From Stutzerimonas sp. S1 (lineage in GTDB: Bacteria; Pseudomonadota; Gammaproteobacteria; Pseudomonadales; Pseudomonadaceae), in the NCBI RefSeq assembly GCF_025966695.1, contig NZ_JAOEIY010000004.1, forward strand, positions 377,706 through 441,705: a stretch of DNA of 64,000 bases, given 5' to 3'. The notes under the pieces are model-generated. The model was not told where the DNA came from and did no database searches. It saw only the letters and a program-made list of their open reading frames with translations. The position numbers and the translations under genes were made by a program. How positions within the stretch are numbered: the first letter of the stretch is position 1; each line of letters begins with the position of its first letter. Of this stretch, positions 51,129-59,724 are shown piece after piece.

Positions 51129-52565
51129 ATGCCCAACCGCCACGGCCCGGACACGATGAAGCGCTACGAGAAATTCGCCGACGAGATTGCCGAACTGATC
51201 CGCAGCGGCGTGCTCGCGCCGGGAGAAAAGGTGCCCTCGGTGCGCCACGCCAGCCGCACCTACGGCGTCAGCCCGTCCACCGTGTTCCAGGCCTACTACC
51301 TGCTGGAAGACCGCGGGCTGATCCAGGCGCGGGCGCGTTCGGGCTATTTCGTCCGCGAACATGCCAAGCGCCCGCTGCACGAGCCGGACATCAGCAGCCG
51401 TCCGGCGGAAACCACCGATGTCGGTGTCAGCGAGCTGGTGTTCTCGGTGCTCGCCTCTCTGCGCGACCCGGCTACCGTGCCCTTCGGTTCGGCCTTCCCC
51501 AGTCCCGAGCTGTTTCCTCTACAACGCCTAGCACGCTCGATGGCGCAAAGCGTGCGCGACATGCCGGCACGCGAGGTGATTGCCGAGATGACCGCCGGCA
51601 ACCCGGACCTGCGCCGGCAGATTGCCCTGCGCTACATGGTCAGCGGCGTGATGCTGCCGATGGACGAACTGGTGATCACCACAGGTGCGATGGAAGCGCT
51701 GAACCTCTGCCTCCAGGTGGTCACCGAACCGGGTGATCTGGTGGCCATCGAGGCGCCGGCGTTCTACGCCACGCTGCAGGTACTGGAACGGCTCAAGCTC
51801 AAGGCGGTGGAGATTCCGGTGCACCCGCGCGAAGGCATCGACCTCGACATCCTCGCCGATCGCCTCGCGCACTTGCCGATCAAGGCCTGCTGGTTCATGA
51901 GCAGCCTGCAGAACCCGCTGGGCGCGAGCATGGGCGAGGCGAAGAAGCAGCAGCTGTATGGGCTGTTGCAGCGCCATCAGGTGCCGCTGATCGAGGACGA
52001 CGTCTACGCCGAGCTGTACTTCACCCGCGAGCCGCCCAAGCCGGTGAAGAGCCATGATCGCGAAGGTCTGGTGATGCACTGCGGCTCGTTCTCCAAGAGT
52101 CTCGCGCCCGGTTACCGGGTCGGCTGGGTTGCCGGCGGTCGCTATGCCGAGCAGATCGCCCGGCTCAAGCTGATGACCACCATCTCCCCTTCCGTGCCGG
52201 CACAGGCCGCCATCGCCAATTACCTGCAGCATGGCGGCTACGACCGTCACCTGCGCAAGCTGCGTCACGCGCTGGAGATGCAGCAGGGCGCGATGCTCGC
52301 CTCCGCCGCCCGCCATTTTCCGGCGAGCACGCGGGTTACGCGCCCTTCTGGGGGCTACTTTCTCTGGTTCGAATTTCCCGAGCAGGTGGACTCGCTGCAG
52401 CTGCTGCAACTGGCGCTGGCCCAGGGCATCAGCCTTGCCCCGGGGCCGATCTTCTCGGCGACCCAGCGCTTTCGCAACTGCGCGCGGCTGAACCACGGCC
52501 ACCCATGGGATGCGCGCAGCGAGCAGGCGATGGAATTGCTGGGCAGGATGCTCAAGTCGTTCTGA
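51129..52565 (+). CDS. MocR/GntR-type PLP-dependent transcriptional regulator (478 aa)
   Basis: N-terminal GntR winged helix (about residues 11-75: VPSVRHASRTYGVSPSTVFQ, GLIQARARSGYFV) fused to a fold-type I aminotransferase domain. The PLP lysine is K323 in GSFSKSLAPGYRVG; SSLQNPLG and IEDDVYAEL are further cofactor-site motifs. Such proteins use PLP to sense an amine or amino acid. Start could be ATG 51156 (MKRYEKFAD), since neither site has a strong ribosome signal. It follows ccoG by 7 bp; the effector and targets are unknown. Confidence 0.9.
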   Translation: MPNRHGPDTMKRYEKFADEIAELIRSGVLAPGEKVPSVRHASRTYGVSPSTVFQAYYLLEDRGLIQARARSGYFVREHAKRPLHEPDISSRPAETTDVGVSELVFSVLASLRDPATVPFGSAFPSPELFPLQRLARSMAQSVRDMPAREVIAEMTAGNPDLRRQIALRYMVSGVMLPMDELVITTGAMEALNLCLQVVTEPGDLVAIEAPAFYATLQVLERLKLKAVEIPVHPREGIDLDILADRLAHLPIKACWFMSSLQNPLGASMGEAKKQQLYGLLQRHQVPLIEDDVYAELYFTREPPKPVKSHDREGLVMHCGSFSKSLAPGYRVGWVAGGRYAEQIARLKLMTTISPSVPAQAAIANYLQHGGYDRHLRKLRHALEMQQGAMLASAARHFPASTRVTRPSGGYFLWFEFPEQVDSLQLLQLALAQGISLAPGPIFSATQRFRNCARLNHGHPWDARSEQAMELLGRMLKSF

Positions 52566-52651
52566 GCGCTGGCAGCGCTGCATCACCGGCCTTGCCAAGG
52601 CACAGGTTTCCTGCGAAAAAGCCGCCGCTTTTCCCTGTATTCGAGGCGATG

Positions 52652-52993
52652 ATGGACAACGAACTGCTGATCGAAGACCTCCAGCTCGGCGACGGCAAGG
52701 CCGTGGTCAAGGGCGCGCTGATTACCACCCAGTACCGCGGCACGCTGGAAGACGGCAGCGTCTTCGATTCTTCCTACGAACGTGGCAAGCCATTCCAGTG
52801 CGTGATCGGCACAGGCCGCGTGATAAAGGGCTGGGATATCGGCCTGATGGGCATGAGGGTCGGTGGCAAGCGCAAGCTGTTCGTGCCGGCGCACCTGGCC
52901 TACGGCGAACGGCAGGTCGGCGCACAGATCAAGCCGAACTCGAATCTGCACTTCGAAATCGAGCTTCTGGAAGTCCTGACTCGCGACGACTGA
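52652..52993 (+). CDS. FKBP-type peptidyl-prolyl isomerase (113 aa)
   Basis: Single FKBP domain that isomerises peptidyl-prolyl bonds. ITTQYRGTLEDGSVFDSSY, GRVIKGWDIGLMGMRVGGKR and IPAHLAYGERQ-like VPAHLAYGERQ are the family motifs. No signal peptide, so it should be cytoplasmic. GAGG at 52643 fits the ATG at 52652 better than the one at 52649. It converges on the GGDEF gene with 9 bp between the stops. Confidence 0.92.
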   Translation: MDNELLIEDLQLGDGKAVVKGALITTQYRGTLEDGSVFDSSYERGKPFQCVIGTGRVIKGWDIGLMGMRVGGKRKLFVPAHLAYGERQVGAQIKPNSNLHFEIELLEVLTRDD

Positions 52994-53002
52994 ACGAACG
53001 CC

Positions 53003-54343
53003 TCAGCCGCGATCTGCCGGCGACCGCTCGCGTCGAGCCTTCATCTGGTACATCCGCGCATCGGCGTGCTTGAGCAGCTGCGCCTCGGCGTCGCCATCCT
53101 CCGGATAATGGGCGATACCGAGGCTCAGGCCGATGTCCAGCGCGTGGCCGGCGATCTGCACCGGCTGCTGGAAGGCGCAGCGAATCTTGCCGACCACCCG
53201 CTCCGCGTCCTCGGGCAGCGTGATGCTTTCCAGCAGCACCACGAACTCGTCACCACCCAGCCGCGCCACGGTATCGGTATCGCGCACGCAATGCGTGAGG
53301 CGCTCGGCTACGGTACGCAGCAGCTGATCGCCCGCGCTGTGCCCGTGGGTATCGTTGACCTGCTTGAATCGGTCCAGATCGACGTAGAGCAAGGCGATGC
53401 GCCCGGCGTGGCGGCGCACCCGCGCCAGCGCCGTGCTCAGACGATCACGGAAACAGGCACGGTTGGGCAGGCCGGTGAGTTCGTCGTACTGCGCCATACG
53501 GTGCAGGCGCGCATACAGCTGCTTGCGCTCGATGGCGGTGACCACCTGGGTGGAGACGAATTGCAGCAGCTCCTGATCCTTCTCGGTATAGGGCGCCGAT
53601 GTGCTCTTCAATACCAGCGCGCCGATAACACCCTCCCGCGAGCTGAGCGGCACTCCGAGCCAGCAGGCGGCCTCGTCGACAACATCCAGCGGCAAGGCGA
53701 GCACCGGCAGCGATTCGGCATTCAGGCGCAACGGCTGTCCACCGTGCAGGACGGAGAAGCAGAGCGACGCGGCCGGCTCCGGCGGCGCAACCGCCGAGCT
53801 GGGCGCGAGCGCCTGATAGGGGTAGGCCAGCTCGCCACTGACCGAATCGCGGATGGCGACGACGAAATCATCGACCGGCAGCAGCTGGGCGACGGTCAGG
53901 TGAATCTGCTGATAGAGCGCGGCAAGATCCTTGGAGGCGTGAGCTGCTTCGGAGATCGAATAGAGCGCGGCCTGCATCGCTTCGGACTGTTTGCGCTGGG
54001 TGATATCGCGCGCCACGCCGATGCGCAGCTTGTTGTCCGTTGACCAGCACGCCGACCACATGATGTGCACCACGCCGCCGTCCTTGCGTACGTAACGGTT
54101 CTCGAAATGCAGCAGCGGCTGGCCGGCCATGACATCGCCGGCGGCCGCCAGGGTGCGCGCGCGGTCCTCGGGATAGACCATTTCGATCATTCGTTTGCCG
54201 AGCATTTCCTCCGGCGTATAGCCGAAGATGCGCTCGCAGGCCGCGCTGACGAAGACGAAGTTGCCCTGCGCATCGACGACACAGATGGCGTCCAGCAGCA
54301 GATCGATGACACTCGCCAGGGGTGCGTAGCTATCTGTCTTCAC
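53003..54343 (-). CDS. PAS-GAF-GGDEF diguanylate cyclase (446 aa)
   Basis: Cytoplasmic enzyme expected to make cyclic-di-GMP. A PAS domain (VIDLLLDAICVVDAQGNFVF, with a PAC motif ending IGVARDITQRK) is followed by a GAF domain and a GGDEF domain. The active site is intact (ARLGGDEFVVLL) and an inhibitory RxxD I-site (RDTD) sits five residues before it, so product feedback is expected. I prefer GTG 54343 (AGGT upstream) to the frame start at 54373, which lacks a ribosome site. Signal and target process are unknown. Confidence 0.88.
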   Translation of the reverse strand: MKTDSYAPLASVIDLLLDAICVVDAQGNFVFVSAACERIFGYTPEEMLGKRMIEMVYPEDRARTLAAAGDVMAGQPLLHFENRYVRKDGGVVHIMWSACWSTDNKLRIGVARDITQRKQSEAMQAALYSISEAAHASKDLAALYQQIHLTVAQLLPVDDFVVAIRDSVSGELAYPYQALAPSSAVAPPEPAASLCFSVLHGGQPLRLNAESLPVLALPLDVVDEAACWLGVPLSSREGVIGALVLKSTSAPYTEKDQELLQFVSTQVVTAIERKQLYARLHRMAQYDELTGLPNRACFRDRLSTALARVRRHAGRIALLYVDLDRFKQVNDTHGHSAGDQLLRTVAERLTHCVRDTDTVARLGGDEFVVLLESITLPEDAERVVGKIRCAFQQPVQIAGHALDIGLSLGIAHYPEDGDAEAQLLKHADARMYQMKARRERSPADRG

Positions 54344-54502
54344 AGCGGCAGACCTACTTCGGCCATTCGGCACGGCTTGGGTAATCCAGGCGTGACGCAG
54401 TCGCCACTCTGTGGCGCATCATCGCCCAACCCTGTTGCCAAAGCATTGTCCATATCGGGCGTGATTGCGGCATTTTTTTACCGTACCCCGCCCGACGCGC
54501 AA

Positions 54503-55300
54503 CTACTCGACCCAGCGCGGATAGAAGCCAAGCGCTGCCTGCGTACGGGCATCCTGCAGCGCAACAACGTCCGAAGGGGCCTTCTGATCATCCGGATGAC
54601 CGTGCGTATCTCCGCGAAAGAAGAAGCGCCGACCGTCTGCGAGGGCGAGGAACAGGCCGAGGGCGCCGTGCCCGCGCAGCGGCACCAGCACCAGCTGGCC
54701 GTCGCCGAACAGGTCGAGACTTTGCGCATATCCGAGGTAAGGTTTGGGCGAGAATCGCAATGTTTGCCAGCGGATCGCATGGCGGAACTGACTGGGCAAC
54801 ACCGCCGGCGGTGTCGCCGCGCGCAGGTAGCGCAGACTTTGCGCGCTGGCGAGCACCGGCACCTCCGGATAGTCGACCAGCCCGGACGCGTGCTCCCAGC
54901 GCACGCAGCCCAACAAGATGCGGTCGATGCCCAGACCATCGCGCTCGAGCTGGTCACGCACGGCCTGCACGGTGCCGTAGCGCTTGATACGCCAGGGCAT
55001 CTCGGCATCCAGCTGAGCATCGATCTGGCGACCCAGGCCGGTGCCGAACAGCAATCGACTGCCACGGTGCTCAATCAGAATCGCCAAGTGATTGATCGGC
55101 GGTGGCTGCTCCCAGCCACCGCGGCGCCAGGCGAACTCGCCCCGCGTATCGCTCTGCGCCGTTTTCACCAGACTGAAGCGCAACCCGTCGGCAGCCGCCA
55201 CGCTGCCGACGAAGCCGACCATAGCTAGCGCGACGAGACGCAGCAGCCTCCTGCGTACCGTTGCACGACCGACAGGCGACCGCTCGTTGTAGGCGAACAT
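54503..55300 (-). CDS. Degenerate metallo-beta-lactamase-fold exported protein (265 aa)
   Basis: An N-terminal hydrophobic segment (VALAMVGFVGSVAAA) suggests export. The fold shows ILIEHRGSRLLFGTG, then ILLGCVRWEHASGLVDYPEV where active members have HxHxDH. Here positions 131-137 read GCVRWEH, so two metal His are replaced by Cys and Arg and the Asp by Glu. GDTHG remains. It starts 5 bp after the GST stop, so the two form an operon. It may bind a ligand rather than hydrolyse one. Confidence 0.75.
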   Translation of the reverse strand: MFAYNERSPVGRATVRRRLLRLVALAMVGFVGSVAAADGLRFSLVKTAQSDTRGEFAWRRGGWEQPPPINHLAILIEHRGSRLLFGTGLGRQIDAQLDAEMPWRIKRYGTVQAVRDQLERDGLGIDRILLGCVRWEHASGLVDYPEVPVLASAQSLRYLRAATPPAVLPSQFRHAIRWQTLRFSPKPYLGYAQSLDLFGDGQLVLVPLRGHGALGLFLALADGRRFFFRGDTHGHPDDQKAPSDVVALQDARTQAALGFYPRWVE

Positions 55301-55305
55301 GGCGC

Positions 55306-55902
55306 TTACAGCCCCGGCATGCCGACGTAGCCGGGTAGCGCGCGGATGCGGGCGAACCAGGCTTGCAGCGCCGGATATGCAAGGAGATCGAGACCACCGT
55401 CAGCGCCCAGCGCCACATTGGGATACACGGCGATGTCGGCGATGGTCGGCTGCTCCGTCTCGGCCAGCCAGGCGTGTTCTGCGAGATGCCGTTCGAGGGT
55501 TCGCAGCGTGCTCAGCGCGCGTGCCTGCGCGAGCGGCTCGTCGATCGGCAGGCCAAACAGCTTGCCCACACGCACGGTCGCCGGTCCATGCTGCGTTTCG
55601 TTGGCCGCGAAACTCAGCCAGCCAGCGATGCGCCCCTGCGTTTCGGCATCCAGCGGATACCAGCTGGACTCCGCATAACGCCGCGCCAGGTAAACCAGAA
55701 TCGCCTGGGAGTCACCCAGACGGAACCCACCATCCTCCAGAGCAGGAACCTGTCCGCGCGGATTGATGGCGCGAAACGCCGGCTGCTTCTGCGCGCCCGT
55801 CAGCAGGTTGACCGGCTCCAGCTCGACCGGTTGGCCGATCAGGCTGAGGAACAGGCGAACCTTGTGGCAATTGCCGGACAACGTCATGTCGTAGAGCTTC
55901 AT
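55306..55902 (-). CDS. Glutathione S-transferase family protein (198 aa)
   Basis: Thioredoxin-like N-terminal domain with MKLYDMTLSGNCHKVRLFL, NPRGQVPALEDGG and the cis-Pro plus DSQAILVYLARRY glutathione site, then an all-helical C-terminal domain with PTIADIAVYPNV. Start ATG 55902 has GGAGGG upstream. It is first in a two-gene operon with the degenerate MBL protein, and divergent from a TetR regulator; nested palindromes lie between them. Likely role is detoxification of an electrophile. Confidence 0.9.
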   Translation of the reverse strand: MKLYDMTLSGNCHKVRLFLSLIGQPVELEPVNLLTGAQKQPAFRAINPRGQVPALEDGGFRLGDSQAILVYLARRYAESSWYPLDAETQGRIAGWLSFAANETQHGPATVRVGKLFGLPIDEPLAQARALSTLRTLERHLAEHAWLAETEQPTIADIAVYPNVALGADGGLDLLAYPALQAWFARIRALPGYVGMPGL

Positions 55903-55925
55903 GGTCTTTCCCTCCTGGGTGGTTT

Positions 55926-55959
55926 GTGTACTGGATAATAGACAGACCTGTCTGTACAC
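55926..55959. promoter_or_regulatory. Nested palindromic operator, TetR type
   Basis: An inner perfect repeat AGACAG-AC-CTGTCT (55940-55953) is framed by an outer pair GTGTAC (55926-55931) and GTACAC (55954-55959). It lies in the divergent gap between the GST operon and the TetR gene, the expected place for TetR binding. Confidence 0.6.
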
Positions 55960-56044
55960 TTCAAGCAGCAAAACGACCAACGACCCGGTCGGCTGGAGGG
56001 ACAGCAGTCGCTCCCGCATAATGGCCGACCGGAAGGAGGTATCC

Positions 56045-56605
56045 ATGGCTTCGAACAAGCGCGACCAGCTGCTCAGCACCGCAGAAGATCTGTTCTATCG
56101 CGAGGGTTATCACGCCACGGGCATCGATCGGATCCTCGCCCAATCCGGGGTCGCCAAGATGACCCTGTACAAGCACTTCAAGTCCAAGGACGAGCTGATC
56201 CTGGCGGTGCTGCAAGCGCGCCACGACCTGATGCTCGCGCGCCTGCGCGAACGCGCCGCGAAACTGCCGCCGCGCGAGGCGCTACTGGCGGTGTTCGATG
56301 GTTTGCACGGCATGATCCACGGCGATGGGCGGTTCTGTGGCTGCCTGTTCGTCAACGCCGCAGCGGAATATCACGACCGCGGCCACCCGATTCATCGTCG
56401 CTCGGCCGCGTACAAGGCGGAATTGCAGGCCTACCTGCGCGAGCTGTTGGAACGCCTGGATGCGCCGCAGCCTGCGCAACTCGCGCGGCAGCTGCAATAC
56501 CTGCTCGAGGGGGCGCTGAGCATGGCGCATATCGAAGGCCCGGCCGATCAGGCGCTGGACGCCAAGGCCGCCGCCGAGCGCCTGCTCGAAGCCGCCGGTC
56601 TCTGA
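56045..56605 (+). CDS. TetR-family transcriptional regulator (186 aa)
   Basis: N-terminal TetR helix-turn-helix: LLSTAEDLFYREGYHATGID, VAKMTLYKHFKSKDEL. The C-terminal part is a helical ligand domain with a Cys pair (GRFCGCLFVN). A strong AAGGAGG precedes the ATG at 56045, so I reject the longer frame. It is divergent from the GST-MBL operon and likely represses it and itself through the operator at 55926-55959. Ligand unknown, plausibly an electrophile if the FCGC Cys sense it. Confidence 0.9.
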   Translation: MASNKRDQLLSTAEDLFYREGYHATGIDRILAQSGVAKMTLYKHFKSKDELILAVLQARHDLMLARLRERAAKLPPREALLAVFDGLHGMIHGDGRFCGCLFVNAAAEYHDRGHPIHRRSAAYKAELQAYLRELLERLDAPQPAQLARQLQYLLEGALSMAHIEGPADQALDAKAAAERLLEAAGL

Positions 56606-56638
56606 GCATCGGCAGCCACGAGGCGCCCGCCCAGCACC

Positions 56639-59600
56639 TCAGTTGGGGTTCGCCTCCGCTTCCCTGACACGGAACCACGCTGCGTAAAGCGCAGGCAGGA
56701 ACAGCAGGGTCAGCGCCGTGGCGACGATCAGGCCGCCCATGATCGCCACCGCCATCGGCCCGAAGAAGATACTGCGCGACAGCGGAATCATCGCCAGCAC
56801 CGAGGCCAGCGCGGTCAGCACGATCGGCCGGAAACGCCGCACGGTGGCGTCGATGATCGCGTTGAAGCGGTCATGGCCGGCGCCGATATCCTGTTCGATC
56901 TGATCGACCAGAATCACCGAGTTGCGCATGATCATCCCCGACAGCGCGATCGTCCCGAGCATCGCGACGAAACCAAACGGCTGGCGGAACAGCAGCAAGA
57001 ACAGAGTGACGCCGATGATGCCCAGCGGCGCGGTGAGGAACACCATCGCCGAGCGCGAGAAGCTCTTCAGCTGGATCATCAGCAGGCTGACCACCACGAT
57101 GATGAACAGCGGGATGCCAGCCATCACCGAGCTCTGGCCGCGGCTGGAATCTTCCACCGTCCCCCCCACTTCCAGCAGATAGCCGCTGGGCAGCGCCGCG
57201 CGGATATCCGCCAGCGTCGGCTGGATCTGCCGTACCAGCGTCGCCGGCTGCTGTTCGCCGTAGACATCGGCCCGCACGGTGACTGTCGGCAGGCGATTGC
57301 GATGCCAGATCACACCCTCTTCGAAGCCATATTCCAGCGTGGCGACCTGCGACAGCGGCACGCTGCGACCGCTTGCGGTGGGAATCGCCAGACTGGGCAG
57401 CATCGACAGCTCCAGACGCTCGCGCTCGGTACCGCGCAGGAGAATCTCGATCAGCTCATTGTCCTCGCGGAACTGGCTGATGCTGCTGCCGATGAAGGTG
57501 CGCCGCAGGAATGCCGACAGCTCGGCGGTACTCACGCCCAGCGCGCGGGCGCGATCCTGGTCAACGTTGAGCAGCACCCGCTTGCTCGGCTCCTGCCAGT
57601 CCAGATGCACGTTGGCCACGTGCGGATTCTCCTCCACCTTGGCCGCGACCTGCCGCGCCAGCGTGCGCACCACATCGATGTGCTCGCCCGTCACGCGGAA
57701 CTGCACCGGATAGCCCACCGGCGGGCCGTTCTCCAGGCGCGTCACGCGGCCGCGCAGGCTCGGAAAATCATTGCGCAGGCGTTCAATCAGCCAGCTACGC
57801 AGTTCTTCCCGCGCCTCGATGCTGTCGGCCAGCACGACGAACTGGGCGAAGCTGGTCGCCGGCAGCTGCTGGTCCAGCGGCAGGTAAAAACGCGGTGAAC
57901 CGGTGCCGACGTAGGCGACGTAGTTGTCGATGCCGGCGCGCTCCTTGAGCAGCTGTTCCAGCCGCGACACCTCAGCCTCGGTCGCCTTCAGCGACGCGCC
58001 CTCAGCCAGCTTGAGGTCAACCATCAGCTCCAGGCGTCCCGAAGCCGGGAAGAACTGCTGCGGGACCAGACGGAACAACCCCACCGCCACCACGAAGGCC
58101 GCCAGCGTCAGGATGATCACCGTCTTGCGCCGACGTACACAGACCTGCACCACCCGCCGCACCCGCTGGTAGAACGGCGTCGAATACGGATCGTGCCCCT
58201 CTTCGCCGGTACCGTGCTTCTGTGCCGCCCGCCTGGCCAGGTCCGGCAGCAATCGGTCGCCAAGCAGCGGGACAAACATCACCGCGGCGACCCAGGACGC
58301 GATCAGCGCGATGGTTACCACCTGAAAGATCGAACGGGTGTACTCGCCCGTGCTGGAATTGGCGGTGGCGATCGGAAGGAAACCGGCGGCAGTAATCAAC
58401 GTCCCGGTGAGCATCGGAAAGGCCGTGCTGGTCCAGGCGTAACTGGCCGCCTTGAGCCGGTCATAGCCCTGCTCCATCTTGATCGCCATCATCTCCACCG
58501 CGATGATCGCGTCGTCCACCAGCAGTCCCAGCGCCAGAACCAGCGCGCCGAGAGATATCTTGTGCAGACCGATATCCAGGTAATGCATGGTGGCGAAGGT
58601 CATCGCCAGCACCAGCGGGATCGACAGCGCCACCACCAGGCCGGTGCGCACACCAAGCGAGAAGAAACTCACCAGCAACACGATTGCCAGGGCTTCGATC
58701 AGCACGCGAACGAACTCGCCCACGCTGGTCTTCACCGCCGCCGGCTGGTCGGACACCTTGCGCAGCTGCATGCCGGCCGGCAACTCCTGTTGCAGCCGGG
58801 CGAACTCGCTCTGCAGTGCTTCACCCAGCATGAGGATGTCGCCGCCCGCCTTCATCGACACCGCCAGCCCGATCGCCGGCTCGCCCATGAAGCGCATGCG
58901 CGGCGCCGGCGGTTCGTTGAAGCCGCGCCGCACCTCGGCCACGTCACCAAGGCGGAAGGTGCGGCCCTCGAAGCGAATCGGGAAATCGCGGATCTGCTCG
59001 ACGGTGGTGAAGTTGCCGCTGACCCGCAGCTGCACGCGCTCGCTAACGGTTTCAACGAAGCCCGCCGCGCTCACCGCGTTCTGGGCCTCCAGCGCCTGAT
59101 GCACCACCTGCAACGGCACGCCGAGGGTGGCCAGCTTGACGTTGGACAGCTCGATCCAGATCTTCTCGTCCTGCAGGCCGAGCAGCTCGACCTTGCCGAC
59201 GCTCTTCACTCGCTGCAGCTGCAGCTGGATGCGATCGGCGTAGTCCTTGAGCACCGCGTAGTCGAAACCTTCGCCGGTCAGCGCATAGATGTTGCCGAAG
59301 GTGGTACCGAATTCGTCATTGAAGAAGGGACCCCGGATGCCTGCCGGCAGCGTGTGGCGGATGTCGCCGATTTTCTTGCGAATCTGATACCAGAGCTCAG
59401 GGATGTCCTTGGAGCGCAGTGAGTCGCGCGCCATGAAGGTGACGTTGGATTCGCCGGGGCGCGAGAAGGACACGATGCGTTCGTACTCGCCGGTCTCCAT
59501 CAGCTTCTTTTCGATGCGTTCGGTCACTTGGCGCGACACTTCCTCGGCGGTGGCGCCGGGCCACTGCGTCTGGATCACCATCGCCTTGAAGGTGAACGGC

Positions 59601-59719
59601 GGGTCCTCGCTCTGGCCGAGTTTGCTGTAGGACAGCGCGCCAACGACCGCAACCAGCAGCATCAGATAGACGACGATCTGCCGGTTGTGCAGCGCCCAGG
59701 CGGAAAGATTGAAGCGCAT
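56639..59719 (-). CDS. RND-family multidrug efflux permease (1026 aa)
   Basis: Proton-driven inner-membrane pump subunit. Twelve membrane helices in two sets surround two large periplasmic loops. TM4 shows GLLVDDAIIAVEMM, which contains the paired Asp used for proton relay. MRFNLSAWALHNRQIVVYLML opens the first helix. Length is normal for the HAE1-type group. It lies 5 bp after the adaptor gene; no outer-membrane TolC/OprM gene is next to it, so it must share one encoded elsewhere. Substrate range unknown. Confidence 0.92.
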   Translation of the reverse strand: MRFNLSAWALHNRQIVVYLMLLVAVVGALSYSKLGQSEDPPFTFKAMVIQTQWPGATAEEVSRQVTERIEKKLMETGEYERIVSFSRPGESNVTFMARDSLRSKDIPELWYQIRKKIGDIRHTLPAGIRGPFFNDEFGTTFGNIYALTGEGFDYAVLKDYADRIQLQLQRVKSVGKVELLGLQDEKIWIELSNVKLATLGVPLQVVHQALEAQNAVSAAGFVETVSERVQLRVSGNFTTVEQIRDFPIRFEGRTFRLGDVAEVRRGFNEPPAPRMRFMGEPAIGLAVSMKAGGDILMLGEALQSEFARLQQELPAGMQLRKVSDQPAAVKTSVGEFVRVLIEALAIVLLVSFFSLGVRTGLVVALSIPLVLAMTFATMHYLDIGLHKISLGALVLALGLLVDDAIIAVEMMAIKMEQGYDRLKAASYAWTSTAFPMLTGTLITAAGFLPIATANSSTGEYTRSIFQVVTIALIASWVAAVMFVPLLGDRLLPDLARRAAQKHGTGEEGHDPYSTPFYQRVRRVVQVCVRRRKTVIILTLAAFVVAVGLFRLVPQQFFPASGRLELMVDLKLAEGASLKATEAEVSRLEQLLKERAGIDNYVAYVGTGSPRFYLPLDQQLPATSFAQFVVLADSIEAREELRSWLIERLRNDFPSLRGRVTRLENGPPVGYPVQFRVTGEHIDVVRTLARQVAAKVEENPHVANVHLDWQEPSKRVLLNVDQDRARALGVSTAELSAFLRRTFIGSSISQFREDNELIEILLRGTERERLELSMLPSLAIPTASGRSVPLSQVATLEYGFEEGVIWHRNRLPTVTVRADVYGEQQPATLVRQIQPTLADIRAALPSGYLLEVGGTVEDSSRGQSSVMAGIPLFIIVVVSLLMIQLKSFSRSAMVFLTAPLGIIGVTLFLLLFRQPFGFVAMLGTIALSGMIMRNSVILVDQIEQDIGAGHDRFNAIIDATVRRFRPIVLTALASVLAMIPLSRSIFFGPMAVAIMGGLIVATALTLLFLPALYAAWFRVREAEANPN

Positions 59720-59724
59720 CGCGA

